A stretch of DNA of 64,000 bases. Origin: Spirosoma luteum DSM 19990 (GTDB taxonomy: Bacteria; Bacteroidota; Bacteroidia; Cytophagales; Spirosomataceae). This document shows positions 26,459-33,985 of this stretch, in pieces. Within the stretch, counting starts at the first letter, position 1. Each line of letters begins with the position of its first letter. The stretch covers positions 223,285 to 287,284 of the forward strand of contig NZ_KB893279.1 in assembly GCF_000374065.1 (NCBI RefSeq). The letters are read 5' to 3'. Both the position numbers and the translations under genes were made by a program. The notes under the pieces were generated by a model. It saw only the letters and a program-made list of their open reading frames with translations. It did no database searches and was not told the origin of the DNA.

Positions 26459-26550
26459 ACCACCCCACGCCCGCCGATATGAACCGTCGCGTCCTTCGCT
26501 GGATACTGGCCGTTGGCGCGGTGGGGTATATAATCTACTTACTACTATGA
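26455..26550 (+). CDS. Tiny membrane protein, 31 residues
   Basis: MNHPTPADMNRRVLRW, then one short hydrophobic helix ending YIIYLLL. Both its start and its stop form ATGA overlaps with neighbouring genes. I take this as good evidence that it is translated. Confidence 0.55.
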   Translation: MNHPTPADMNRRVLRWILAVGAVGYIIYLLL

Positions 26551-27239
26551 ACAAATTATTTGAATCCGTACTGACAGTATTTATCGCGCAAGAACCAGAC
26601 TATAGTGGCTGGATGACTTTGCCTTTTCGTGGCGCGGGTAAGGTTATGGCAACCAATGGGCACAGCCTTGTGGTGTTGCCAGACTTCCCGAATCAGTTTG
26701 TACCCAAAGAAGAGCAGGCGGCAATGGTTTACCCAATCGCCCATACCTGCCAAAAACAATTCTCAATAGAGCAACTACGGGAAGCAATTTCAAAAGCTCC
26801 CCTGATTGATTGTTTCGATGAAATAACCCGCAAATGTGATGTTTGCGATGGGGAAGGAGAGGTTGAGTATAGTTTTTCGGAATGGGAGTTCGACCGCACA
26901 ATAATGGGCTGCTGCCCTGCCTGTGAGGGTGAAGGGCAGACAACAAAAACCAGTATTATTCCCAATGGCAAAAAGGAGGTTAGTCCGTTAGCTGTCATTA
27001 AAATTGGACTCAGCACAATGGCCGTTGGCAATATGAGCAAACTGCTGCGCTGCGCTGAGTTGCTGAATTGCTCTACCATTACCCTTGTCAGTCAAGTGGG
27101 CAAGTTTACCCTTAGTCTTTTCGCTGTTGGCGATGCTGAGGTGTTGTTAATGCCGACAATGACCAATGAGGAGAACACCCCAGTTGCTACAATACCGTTG
27201 CACTCAACCAAAAAACAGCAAACCACTCCAGCAGCATGA
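26547..27239 (+). CDS. Phage protein with two DnaJ-type zinc motifs
   Basis: A 230-residue protein starting at ATG 26547 (coupled ATGA). Two CxxCxGxG-like knuckles, CDVCDGEGE (about 95) and CPACEGEGQ (about 120), match the repeating zinc finger of DnaJ. The flanking beta-rich sequence resembles neither DnaJ nor anything I know. The fingers may bind zinc and stabilise the fold; function unknown. Confidence 0.7.
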   Translation: MNKLFESVLTVFIAQEPDYSGWMTLPFRGAGKVMATNGHSLVVLPDFPNQFVPKEEQAAMVYPIAHTCQKQFSIEQLREAISKAPLIDCFDEITRKCDVCDGEGEVEYSFSEWEFDRTIMGCCPACEGEGQTTKTSIIPNGKKEVSPLAVIKIGLSTMAVGNMSKLLRCAELLNCSTITLVSQVGKFTLSLFAVGDAEVLLMPTMTNEENTPVATIPLHSTKKQQTTPAA

Positions 27240-27628
27240 ACACCGTACAACCAAAACCCAAGTCGCCCAAATTCTACGCGGTTATAGTAAGCCATCCCAC
27301 CGAACGGGGTTTTATGCTGCCCTCGGTCAAAGATTCCCGGTTGGGAGCCTGTCAGCGTAAATGGGAGGGCGAAGGGTACAGTTTCAAACTACAGGGAGAA
27401 GCCAAACCCCTGCAACCAGCCGCCCCCTCACTGGCTACCGTGCCCACGTTTGCCGATACCGCCCGGAAAGAGAAGCCGGTAAAAAAGCAGGGCAGAAAGG
27501 AGATACCGAAACTGGCAATACAGGTTGAACCGGACCCCGACAAACCCAAGCCAATACCCCGCCAATCGAAGGGGATTGTATCACTTACAACGGGCAAATA
27601 CTACCCGGCATCAAAAAGATGCGTGTGA
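27236..27628 (+). CDS. Phage protein, frame interrupted near its C-terminus
   Basis: 130 residues as read; Pro/Lys-rich middle, ending in GIVSLTTGKYYPASKRCV then a stop. Six residues before the stop a run of five A (27613-27617) marks a frame change: one fewer A continues as ...YYPASKDACEELGVLSPNMV, a much more protein-like end. It may therefore be the 5' part of a longer gene ending at 27767. See the companion entry. Confidence 0.6.
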   Translation: MNTVQPKPKSPKFYAVIVSHPTERGFMLPSVKDSRLGACQRKWEGEGYSFKLQGEAKPLQPAAPSLATVPTFADTARKEKPVKKQGRKEIPKLAIQVEPDPDKPKPIPRQSKGIVSLTTGKYYPASKRCV

Positions 27629-27767
27629 GGAATTGGGCGTACTAAGCCCCAATATGGTCCGGCATCTGGCAGGGGACAGACCCACGATTGGCGGTCAGGT
27701 GTTCAACAGGGCAACGGCGCAAGAGAATAAAGAGAAACGAGCGATAAACAGGACCTTAATTGATTAG
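27618..27767 (+). pseudogene. Out-of-frame 3' part of the preceding gene (frameshift or programmed shift)
   Basis: Read in the +1 frame from GAT at 27618, this encodes DACEELGVLSPNMVRHLAGD, then RPTIGGQVFNRA and a basic end. Joined to the preceding GKYYPASK it resembles a NUMOD-like DNA-binding helix (T-G-x-x-Y-P-S-x-K-x-A...V). An AAAAAG run lies at the join. One base deletion, or +1/-2 frameshifting, would restore it; a sequencing error in the homopolymer is also possible. Confidence 0.6.
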
Positions 27768-27771
27768 AGCG

Positions 27772-28062
27772 ATGACAAATTTAGAGTTTTTAAAGCAGGC
27801 CGAAGCATGGTTGTCATTTAATAGGTGGCCTAGCCGTGAGCAAATGGGCAATTTCAAAACGTCCTTAGTACGGCAGATTGCTATTTCGGAAGCCGCGCCA
27901 CAGACAGAAGCAAATGCCTTCACTTTCTCTGAGTGGTGTAACGCAAATTACATTCGCTTACGCGGGTGCTGGGTAGGCAGATACGAAAGCCAGACGAACC
28001 CCAATAACGGTAAAAGCACAGAGCAACTTTGGCATGAGTGGGCTAAACTGGCAACAGCATGA
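27772..28062 (+). CDS. Small phage protein of unknown function
   Basis: 96 residues from ATG 27772 (an in-frame TTG at 27760 is less likely). Trp-rich helical protein (FLKQAEAWLSFNRWPSREQ). No family recognised. Ends in an ATGA overlap with the first LytTR gene. Confidence 0.6.
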   Translation: MTNLEFLKQAEAWLSFNRWPSREQMGNFKTSLVRQIAISEAAPQTEANAFTFSEWCNANYIRLRGCWVGRYESQTNPNNGKSTEQLWHEWAKLATA

Positions 28063-28382
28063 TAACCAAACCCGCCAAAACATTCGATCCGGCTAGTACG
28101 CCGTACCTGACGGCTACCCCGTTCGGTAACTATACGTGGGTGCATTCAGCGAGTGGCCCGGCCTACCTGAGCACCTACAAGATTGGTAAGCTATCAACCC
28201 GGTTTCCCGGCTTTGTGCGGGTCCACCGTCGGCATCTGGTCAACCCCGCCTACGTGCAGGCGTACCGGGTGGGCAGGAAGGGCACGAACCGGCACGGCGT
28301 TGTCGTGATGCAGGATGGGACGGAGCTGGTGGTATCGAGGAAGATTGTCAGGACGGTAAGTCAAGTGTTATGCCAGCCCTGA
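28059..28382 (+). CDS. Stand-alone LytTR DNA-binding protein
   Basis: A 107-residue protein that is essentially a single LytTR domain: residues 37-103 with FPGFVRVHRRHLVNPAYVQAY and GVVVMQDGTELVVSRKIVRTV. It lacks the receiver domain of LytR/AgrA-type response regulators, so it may act constitutively or through a partner. Probably a transcription factor of the phage. A 13-base overlap leads into a paralogue. Confidence 0.8.
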   Translation: MITKPAKTFDPASTPYLTATPFGNYTWVHSASGPAYLSTYKIGKLSTRFPGFVRVHRRHLVNPAYVQAYRVGRKGTNRHGVVVMQDGTELVVSRKIVRTVSQVLCQP

Positions 28383-28690
28383 AAGAATACGACCCGGCCA
28401 AAACAATGTATCTGAAAACGGATGACGGTTGTACGTGGGTTATTTCCGAGCATGAGCCGCCGTATCTGAGTAGTCACAACATCGGCCATTTGCTGCCCCT
28501 GTTCCCCGGCTTCGTCCGTATTCGTAAAGGTGTGTTGGTTAACCCGGTGTTTGTAAAGGCTGTCTACCATGCCCTGCTTAAATACGGACTTCCGGCAATG
28601 GTAGAAATGAACGATGATACATTGTTTATGGTCAGCATCCGACGCACAAAAGCAGTACAAGCCATTTTAAGCCCCGCTACGGGGTTGTAG
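28370..28690 (+). CDS. Second stand-alone LytTR-like protein
   Basis: 106 residues and paralogous to the previous gene over its whole length: YLSSHNIGHLLPLFPGFVRI, RKGVLVNPVFVKAV, then VEMNDDTLFMVSIRRTKAV in place of GTELVVSRKIVRTV. The basic recognition positions have diverged (RRHLVNP to KGVLVNP), so it may bind another site. Probably a local tandem duplication that has since separated. It could act as a dimer partner or competitor. Confidence 0.75.
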   Translation: MPALKEYDPAKTMYLKTDDGCTWVISEHEPPYLSSHNIGHLLPLFPGFVRIRKGVLVNPVFVKAVYHALLKYGLPAMVEMNDDTLFMVSIRRTKAVQAILSPATGL

Positions 28691-28771
28691 GGTCGAAAGG
28701 TGTACAGCCCCGGTTTTGGGGAGAACGTGAAGCAGGGAGAGGAATAGGGAGGTAAAACGAGATAAGAAGCG

Positions 28772-28996
28772 ATGAAAACGCAGAGGGAAATAGAAATTGA
28801 GGTACTAAGTATCGTTACTCACGCCCTGATGGGTGAGGAGGTTCACGACAAAAACGTGGAAAAGATTGTCGAACAGTGCACGGCCCTGGTAATGGTTGAA
28901 CGGGCTACAGAGTGCGTACATCCATATTGGGCTGTTCACCGTAAAATGGACTTTGAACGGTGCTTAAAGTGCGGGGAAATACTTTGCGAAGGTTAA
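28772..28996 (+). CDS. Small phage protein with possible zinc site
   Basis: Seventy-four residues; a helical N-terminus and a C-terminal set of Cys and His (ATECVHPYWAVH, ERCLKCGEILC) that could bind zinc. Family not recognised. Confidence 0.6.
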   Translation: MKTQREIEIEVLSIVTHALMGEEVHDKNVEKIVEQCTALVMVERATECVHPYWAVHRKMDFERCLKCGEILCEG

Positions 28997-29000
28997 GCCC

Positions 29001-29063
29001 ATGAAACGACGACTAACCCGGCTGTTCCGGGATTTCCTGACTATGCTGGCGTTGTTTGGATAA
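29001..29063 (+). CDS. Possible 20-residue peptide
   Basis: MKRRLTRLFRDFLTMLALFG starts 4 bases after the previous stop codon. A basic, amphipathic then hydrophobic peptide, like other tiny membrane peptides in this operon. Too short to be sure it is translated. Confidence 0.25.
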   Translation: MKRRLTRLFRDFLTMLALFG

Positions 29064-29104
29064 CCCCCGGTAACGGTGCCGGGTGGACTAGAAAAGAGAG
29101 AGAG

Positions 29105-29377
29105 ATGGAAAAGGCGAATAACTTCCCAATGTATGAGGATTTGTACGGTAAGTTTGTAGTGGTCCCTGACCGCTTTGAAACTGTATCCCGTTGGAGCGTA
29201 GCAATGGCAGTGAGCAATAAAGGAAGGTGGGTTCCTGAATTGGTTTCAGGAAATCAACTCTTAACACTTATTGCCGAAATAGAGCATGATTTAGCCGACC
29301 CTGAATGTCAGGAGGACTACAATTATATCAGTCAACTAAAGGAAGAATTGGACGAATTAAAAGGATACCCCGCCTAA
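29105..29377 (+). CDS. Small acidic phage protein
   Basis: 90 residues with a helical acidic C-terminus (AEIEHDLADPECQEDYNYIS). No family recognised. Last rightward gene before a convergent terminator. Confidence 0.6.
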   Translation: MEKANNFPMYEDLYGKFVVVPDRFETVSRWSVAMAVSNKGRWVPELVSGNQLLTLIAEIEHDLADPECQEDYNYISQLKEELDELKGYPA

Positions 29378-29403
29378 TTAATACTAACACTTCACCAACA
29401 AAA

Positions 29404-29434
29404 ATCAGCCGGGCACCAAAAGCGTCCGGCTGAT
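29404..29434. terminator. Stem-loop in the convergent gap before the endolysin gene
   Basis: ATCAGCCGG (29404-29412) pairs perfectly with CCGGCTGAT (29426-29434), 13-base loop. A-tract on the left side (as T on the minus strand) but weak T on the right. It separates the rightward early operon from the leftward lysis genes and may serve both. Confidence 0.6.
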
Positions 29435-29488
29435 TGCTATTCGTATTGCTATTCCTAATTTAACCTAACCCCTTGCCTATGACTACAC

Positions 29489-30211
29489 TTATCCAAAGTA
29501 GTCGATAAAGCCTAAGTTGATGCTGGATAGTGGCCGTTTGGTCTGTTTTAGGACCGCAACCCCCTCCCTTTCGCCTGCCCGGTTAGAGTTGCCCTCCACC
29601 GTTACCAGCATACGCCTGCCGCCCCTCACCTCTACCTTTTCCACTATACCCGTATGCCCCGCCGTTGAACTGAACTTCATTAGAAACTGCATACCCGGCT
29701 TTACCAGTTCGGGTTTTTTGGCTACCTCAGCCGCCGTTATTCGTTTCAAATCCACCTCATCAAATCCGGCCAAATCCCAAAGGTTCAGTACGCCCGCCGT
29801 TTTAGGGTGCGGGTTATGCGTCTGTGTCATCCGGCTCATTTGGGCAAAAACCCAGTACGAAAAAGCTGAACACCACGCATAACCGGGCGTTAATCCTACC
29901 CCTTTCAGCACCAAGTCAATTTGCGGCCCTCTGTTCGAGCCGGGTGGAACCTCAGATATTCCGATTTGACTAGCCGCAACCCGTAACAGTATCTCCGTAG
30001 CCGTTCCGTTGGGCCGTTGATTGAGGAACAGATACCCGTTTGTTACCGGCCCGAACTCTCCGTCCGGTACGATGCCGCAAGCCGATTGAAAGCGTTTCAG
30101 CGTGTCACGTAGGGCGTAGTTTGGAACGGCGGGATTGACGGCCCAGCCTAAAGCTGTAAGGCGGCCGGCTACCTGTTGCAGCGTTGGGAGGGTTTTTACG
30201 GTTGGGGTCAT
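29489..30211 (-). CDS. Phage endolysin: N-terminal wall-binding domain plus CHAP-type hydrolase
   Basis: A 240-residue protein. Residues 1-65 look like a peptidoglycan-binding domain (RDTLKRFQSACGIVPDGEFG), then a CHAP-like cysteine amidase/endopeptidase: Cys114 in YAWCSAFSYW, His186 in AGHTGIVEKV, and Glu206/Asn208 in VEGNSN form the catalytic set. No signal peptide or membrane helix, so it needs a holin to reach the cell wall. It is the last gene of a leftward lysis cluster. It cleaves peptide cross-links of peptidoglycan at the end of infection. Confidence 0.9.
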   Translation of the reverse strand: MTPTVKTLPTLQQVAGRLTALGWAVNPAVPNYALRDTLKRFQSACGIVPDGEFGPVTNGYLFLNQRPNGTATEILLRVAASQIGISEVPPGSNRGPQIDLVLKGVGLTPGYAWCSAFSYWVFAQMSRMTQTHNPHPKTAGVLNLWDLAGFDEVDLKRITAAEVAKKPELVKPGMQFLMKFSSTAGHTGIVEKVEVRGGRRMLVTVEGNSNRAGEREGVAVLKQTKRPLSSINLGFIDYFG

Positions 30212-30215
30212 GGTG

Positions 30216-30395
30216 TTAGTCGATTGGTTCGCGTTTGATTAATTCGCGCCGGTAACGCTCTTTCTTACACGCCCAGCAATTACACGGCCTACTCGTGGTT
30301 TTCAGGCTAATGCCCTGTTCGGGCTTCACGTTGTAGAGCGATAGCCGCCGTTTCCATTTGCGGTCTGCTATCTGAGCGCGTTCCCCTTTGTTCAT
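30216..30395 (-). CDS. Small Cys-containing phage protein, 59 residues
   Basis: MNKGERAQIADRKWKRRLSL at the start and PCNCWACKKERYRRELIKRE near the end. The CxCxxC cluster preceded by a basic helix is like small phage proteins common in Bacteroidetes prophages, which I know only as hypothetical. It starts 4 bases upstream of the endolysin start. Confidence 0.65.
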   Translation of the reverse strand: MNKGERAQIADRKWKRRLSLYNVKPEQGISLKTTSRPCNCWACKKERYRRELIKREPID

Positions 30396-30552
30396 GTCAG
30401 TTCAGAAAGGTTTTAAAATAGCCCCCTTTATCCCGGACTCCGGTTTGGGTAGGGGCTGTGAGGGACATAGCCGAAAACCGGATAACCCAACCCGCGATTC
30501 GTGAACATGGCGAATGCTCCAATCACTGTCTGCCTAGCTTCTCGCCAAGCTA

Positions 30553-30642
30553 TCAGACACGTTTCTTTACCAGCAACCACACCGACACCGTACCCAGCAG
30601 GAGGGCGTTGATTAGCGTGTCGGTGGGGGTGGTGCGGGTCAT
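30553..30642 (-). CDS. Tiny membrane protein, 29 residues, coupled to the upstream gene
   Basis: MTRTTPTDTLINALLLGTVS then VWLLVKKRV. One hydrophobic helix followed by a basic end. Its ATG overlaps the stop of the upstream gene (ATGA), supporting translation. Its place before the endolysin makes it a weak holin or lysis-regulator candidate. Confidence 0.45.
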   Translation of the reverse strand: MTRTTPTDTLINALLLGTVSVWLLVKKRV

Positions 30643-30857
30643 CGTTTTGCAATCAAGTCCAAAAGGTCACTATCCGTTATAGGTAATTGTTGCTCATAGA
30701 ATACGGAATGAACCCGCACATCGGGCCAATACTTTACCTTGCCTATTCCGGGATACGTGTAGAGTGCCGCCCCTTTGTTGTAAAAACAGGTCGGGTATTG
30801 GCTATCCTGTTGCCAGCCATTTGTCAGTAGCAAGTCGGTCATTTTATCAGCGTCCAT
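30639..30857 (-). CDS. Small phage protein of unknown function
   Basis: Seventy-two residues from ATG 30857; the start is supported by a purine-rich AGGAAAGG just upstream and by non-overlap with the gene before. A longer frame from 30932 would overlap that gene. Starts MDADKMTDLLLTNGWQQDSQ. No family recognised. Confidence 0.6.
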   Translation of the reverse strand: MDADKMTDLLLTNGWQQDSQYPTCFYNKGAALYTYPGIGKVKYWPDVRVHSVFYEQQLPITDSDLLDLIAKR

Positions 30858-30874
30858 CTTTCCTTTCCTGTTTT

Positions 30875-31216
30875 CTACGTTTGCGCCACAGACCCCATTT
30901 TTAAACCTGTAAACCCATCCCCATCCCGGCATAGAATCAGTAATTCCGATTCTGAGGGTTTACCGTTGGGCAGGGTGAACGCCTGTAAATCGTGCCCGTC
31001 AAAACCACAGACAAGGGGCAAAAAATCGCGGTTCATCTGGACCTGCGCCCCCAGCAACAGATCAGCGTTGAACGAGCGGGTAAATATGCCAAGCTCGCAA
31101 GGGTCAACCCGTACCACCTCAACCGGGCATTCCCCATCGGATAGCCAAAGCAGCCCCGGCGTTTGTGCCAGTAGCTTGCTCAGGTGGGCGTGTAGGGGTG
31201 TGGGGGTGTTGGTCAT
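30875..31216 (-). CDS. Phage protein of unknown function
   Basis: 113 residues, no family recognised, no membrane segment or catalytic motif. Its ATG overlaps the stop of the HigA-like gene (ATGA), so it is translated with it. It could be the partner of that antitoxin-like protein, but it has no RelE/HigB features. Confidence 0.6.
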   Translation of the reverse strand: MTNTPTPLHAHLSKLLAQTPGLLWLSDGECPVEVVRVDPCELGIFTRSFNADLLLGAQVQMNRDFLPLVCGFDGHDLQAFTLPNGKPSESELLILCRDGDGFTGLKMGSVAQT

Positions 31217-31476
31217 ATACCTAGCCTTATTACTGACTCACTGTACTGTTTTTGGCGTAACAACCAAAATCCAGGCGATGCCCCTGTTACGTAGGATAAG
31301 CCCGAAGCGATTGCCCAATTAATCGGAGCGCGTCCATCAATTACTTCGTTGAGTTTCTCGGTAGTTATACCCATCTCAAAAGCCATTGATTCAACAGTCC
31401 TATTGTTCTCCTTCATCCAGTCAACAATAGTGTTACCGGGCTTCGACGCCCAATTAGGCTGGAACGGTCTTACCAT
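31213..31476 (-). CDS. HigA/VapI-like XRE antitoxin-type regulator
   Basis: An 87-residue protein: PGNTIVDWMKENNRTVESMA, then FEMGITTEKLNEVIDGRAPI and the family-typical ending SYVTGASPGFWLLRQKQYSE. This matches HigA-type antitoxins, which pair with HigB toxins and repress their own operon. No HigB/RelE-like toxin is adjacent; the downstream gene has a different look. It may be an orphan used as a phage regulator, or neutralise a host HigB-like toxin. Confidence 0.82.
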   Translation of the reverse strand: MVRPFQPNWASKPGNTIVDWMKENNRTVESMAFEMGITTEKLNEVIDGRAPINWAIASGLSYVTGASPGFWLLRQKQYSESVIRLGI

Positions 31477-31575
31477 CTAATTTCAGGGTTAAATGACGCT
31501 ACTATTTTACGCTTTTTTTCTGAGCAAAACAAGTTAAAGTATTGTTTTTTAGGGGGTTATGTGTATATTAGTGGT

Positions 31576-31788
31576 ATGGAGAATGTTAAAATACCAATAC
31601 ATGAAAAGTGTCAGAAATTGGCGGAATCCATTTACCGTAGCATGCACTTTCCCGGCTCTGGCGGGGCTAATTGGGATAAGTACGACGACCAACGCGAAAT
31701 AGATAAGATAGCCGCTCAAATCATGGAAATTGCCGCCCAAGCCTACGCAGAAGGTACGGACGACAGTTTCAGGATTTTCAGCATTTAA
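31576..31788 (+). CDS. Small phage protein, opposite strand to its neighbours
   Basis: 70 residues from ATG 31576; helical, with DKIAAQIMEIAAQAYAEGTD. It lies between leftward genes and convergent with the 31,792-32,571 gene (3-base gap). Family not recognised; perhaps a lone moron. Confidence 0.55.
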   Translation: MENVKIPIHEKCQKLAESIYRSMHFPGSGGANWDKYDDQREIDKIAAQIMEIAAQAYAEGTDDSFRIFSI

Positions 31789-31791
31789 CCC

Positions 31792-32571
31792 TCACCTCCG
31801 CCCCCGCTTGTAGCTGACCGGCATGGAATCCGGCTCAAACCTACCGACGGGGCCGGAAAAGATGCGGTCGATAGTCTCGCTAGTGAGGTAGCTTTTCCCG
31901 GCTAACGGCTCCATTGTTTCCCGGCTGTTCTCCCCAAACCGGCGCATCTCATAGCGGTTCCTTTGCACCTCCAATAGTAGTTGCTTATACAGCACTTCCA
32001 ATTTCTCGATCAGGTTCTGCGTCGTTTTCAGAATAGCCGTCTGCTCGGTTAGCTTTACCTGTAGCCGCTGAATCTGTAACGAGTCCGAAACGTGCTGCAC
32101 ACTATCAGCCCGGTGTTGGGCCGCGTATTGCTGTTGCAATCTACCTACCTCCGTTTCTGCCCTTCGTGCCGCCCGGCTTGTCACCTGCGCCCGCGCTTGT
32201 CCCATATCAATCGCTTCGATTAACCGAACGAACGGCGCGGCTATAACCCCAATCAGGACCACACCGACAACCGACCAGATTATCACTTTTCGCGCCTGTC
32301 GGTCCTCCCGTAGCTCTTTACCCAGTAGATAGGAAAGCAGAACAAACGTCAGCATCAGCGACACGGCTATCATGCGGGTCATACCAGCATAGGGCAGTAG
32401 TTCAGGCCGGAAAATCATTATCCCCCCGATACCCACGCCAATCATGCCGCCCCCGATACCCAGCCGGTAGGTATTGCCGTTTTTGAGGGTGGCAAACAGG
32501 ATGCCCGCTAACATGGCGATACACCAGATAACGGCCCCGAATGTTGTTAGATTAATCTGCGCTTGTGTCAT
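31792..32571 (-). CDS. Membrane protein with C-terminal coiled coil, late region
   Basis: A 259-residue protein: four predicted membrane helices in residues 10-125 (ending VIIWSVVGVVLIGVIAAPFV), then a long heptad coiled coil (about 130-225, TEVGRLQQQYAAQHRADSVQ and EKLEVLYKQLLLEV) on one side of the membrane. No known family. Overlaps the upstream membrane gene by 20 bases. It lies in the lysis and tail-end region, so a holin-linked, spanin-like or superinfection-exclusion role is possible; none is shown. Confidence 0.65.
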   Translation of the reverse strand: MTQAQINLTTFGAVIWCIAMLAGILFATLKNGNTYRLGIGGGMIGVGIGGIMIFRPELLPYAGMTRMIAVSLMLTFVLLSYLLGKELREDRQARKVIIWSVVGVVLIGVIAAPFVRLIEAIDMGQARAQVTSRAARRAETEVGRLQQQYAAQHRADSVQHVSDSLQIQRLQVKLTEQTAILKTTQNLIEKLEVLYKQLLLEVQRNRYEMRRFGENSRETMEPLAGKSYLTSETIDRIFSGPVGRFEPDSMPVSYKRGRR

Positions 32572-32989
32572 CGTCTTTTCTATTCTTTAGCGTGTTAAAC
32601 GTCGTTATGAGTGTTCTGCCAATGAGCGACACTTTATCAATGAACTCCTGTAACCCTTCGGCTTCGCTCCACAGATTGAACAGCCATTGCGAGAGGAACA
32701 GCGAACCGATACCCATGAAGCCCGCTATAAAGCACATCAGCAAGGGATTGATTTTTAGAATGTCCACGAAAAAAGCGGCCAGACTGCACATCAGCACGTA
32801 GGAACTGGCGTGTATGGTCAGGCTCAGAAATAGCGGTAGTTTCACCCGGCCAGACGGTTTGCGTAATTCCTGCGCCATACTCATAGCAGCCGAGAATATC
32901 AGGCCGAATAGCACGAACAGAAACACGGCTATATAGAGAATATTCTTGGCAAGGCACCGGGTAAGGGCGGTAACGTCGAATCCTTTCAT
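32552..32989 (-). CDS. Membrane protein, holin candidate
   Basis: 145 residues with three or four hydrophobic segments (about 14-37, 49-75, 77-105) and a strongly charged C-terminus (RKDDDTSAD). Size, multiple helices and charged tail suit class I holins, and it lies in the lysis region, but no holin family match is evident. Its start overlaps the stop of the upstream gene. Confidence 0.55.
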   Translation of the reverse strand: MKGFDVTALTRCLAKNILYIAVFLFVLFGLIFSAAMSMAQELRKPSGRVKLPLFLSLTIHASSYVLMCSLAAFFVDILKINPLLMCFIAGFMGIGSLFLSQWLFNLWSEAEGLQEFIDKVSLIGRTLITTFNTLKNRKDDDTSAD

Positions 32990-33189
32990 TACTCATTGTT
33001 TTCTAGCGTTGATCGTTCCTCTTGTTCAGTGGATAGTTTGTCACAGCCGACGCACGAGCCGCAACGTCGGGCCTGTTCAATCGCTATCTGGCGTTCCGCT
33101 TCCGGCAAGGCGTGTAGGGCGGCTACCACGCGGGCAATGCGCTGGATGCGGGTTAGTTGGGCGTGTTCCTGGTTGGTGTCTAGTGACAT
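32989..33189 (-). CDS. Small phage protein with CxxCxxC motif
   Basis: 66 residues from ATG 33189 (a longer frame from 33288 is less likely). Helical (RIQRIARVVAALHALPEAER) then CGSCVGC, a possible metal site or redox pair. Family not recognised. Stop overlaps the next start. Confidence 0.5.
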   Translation of the reverse strand: MSLDTNQEHAQLTRIQRIARVVAALHALPEAERQIAIEQARRCGSCVGCDKLSTEQEERSTLENNE

Positions 33190-33282
33190 AGTTTTCAGGT
33201 TGTGGGTGCTGATTGTATAGAATAGTACCGCACGGGCGGCCCCGCGTTTAATCAATTCATGGTGATTGTTTCTTAAAATTGC

Positions 33283-33312
33283 TTGCATTAATAAGAAAGG
33301 TTTGTATATTTG
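33283..33312 (+). promoter_or_regulatory. Rightward promoter of the moron cassette
   Basis: TTG (33283-33285), exactly 19 bases, then TATATTTG (33305-33312): a full match to the Bacteroidetes vegetative promoter. It lies 24 bases before ATG 33336 and opposes the leftward late transcript. Confidence 0.8.
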
Positions 33313-33335
33313 TACATACTTAAACGGACAAGGAA

Positions 33336-33578
33336 ATGACTACCCAGATGAATCCACTAGCAGCCGCCAACATCGTAGAAATGGAATACATCAGCAAACT
33401 GATTGCAGCCAAATCCGCTAACTGGCAGCGTATCTTCGCACCAAAAATGCGAGAAGATTTAGCTGGTATGATTAATAATGCCAATCAGGTAGGCATGACA
33501 GTACCCCAACATTTACAGTCGCACGATTGGGATAGTTTCGAGCAGTACGTAAGCATCAAATGGCCAAACGCATTTTAG
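33336..33578 (+). CDS. Moron protein 1, unknown
   Basis: 80 residues, helical, no family recognised (MEYISKLIAAKSANWQRIFA, then HDWDSFEQYVSIKWPNAF). First gene of a rightward three-gene cassette with its own promoter and terminators, embedded in the leftward late region. Such arrangements are typical of lysogeny-expressed cargo genes. Confidence 0.6.
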   Translation: MTTQMNPLAAANIVEMEYISKLIAAKSANWQRIFAPKMREDLAGMINNANQVGMTVPQHLQSHDWDSFEQYVSIKWPNAF

Positions 33579-33664
33579 TAACCTGGTGCCCCTCACGCCC
33601 GGATTTCGGGCGTATCAGGATTGGGGATAAATGGGAGAGAGTCCAGCCTATAAATTCAAAAACT

Positions 33665-33985
33665 ATGGAAACATACAAAGGAGCCGACAACTTACCGCCG
33701 TTCAAAATCAACGGCACGAACGCAGATTTGCAACGCTTTGAGCATGAGTGTAAGCGTTTAGGGCTGGATGTTTCAAAGGCAAACGATTACTTTCGGGATG
33801 ATTACGAGCATTGTTTAATTCCTGCTTATGCCTACAATCCAGCAAAGGCCGGAAACATAAAATTACAGTTGCTTTCAAGTGATGTTTACTATCCCAAAAT
33901 CACTTACGACCTGAAAACTGACTTTTCTATTGCCTTGTCAATGGTTGAGGTTATAAACTCCCATAACCAAAGTTCCCATGCCTAA
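33665..33985 (+). CDS. Moron protein 2, unknown
   Basis: 106 residues from ATG 33665. An in-frame ATG at 33560 is possible but would overlap the previous gene and span a CGCCCG/CGGGCG hairpin at 33596-33612. No family recognised (METYKGADNLPPFKINGTNA; FRDDYEHCLIPAYAYNPAKA). It overlaps the next start by 8 bases. Confidence 0.55.
   Translation: METYKGADNLPPFKINGTNADLQRFEHECKRLGLDVSKANDYFRDDYEHCLIPAYAYNPAKAGNIKLQLLSSDVYYPKITYDLKTDFSIALSMVEVINSHNQSSHA

Noticed and set aside
30428..30652. A 74-residue minus-strand frame before the endolysin
   Set aside because: It overlaps the coupled 29-residue membrane peptide in another frame and has Pro/His-rich, non-protein-like composition.
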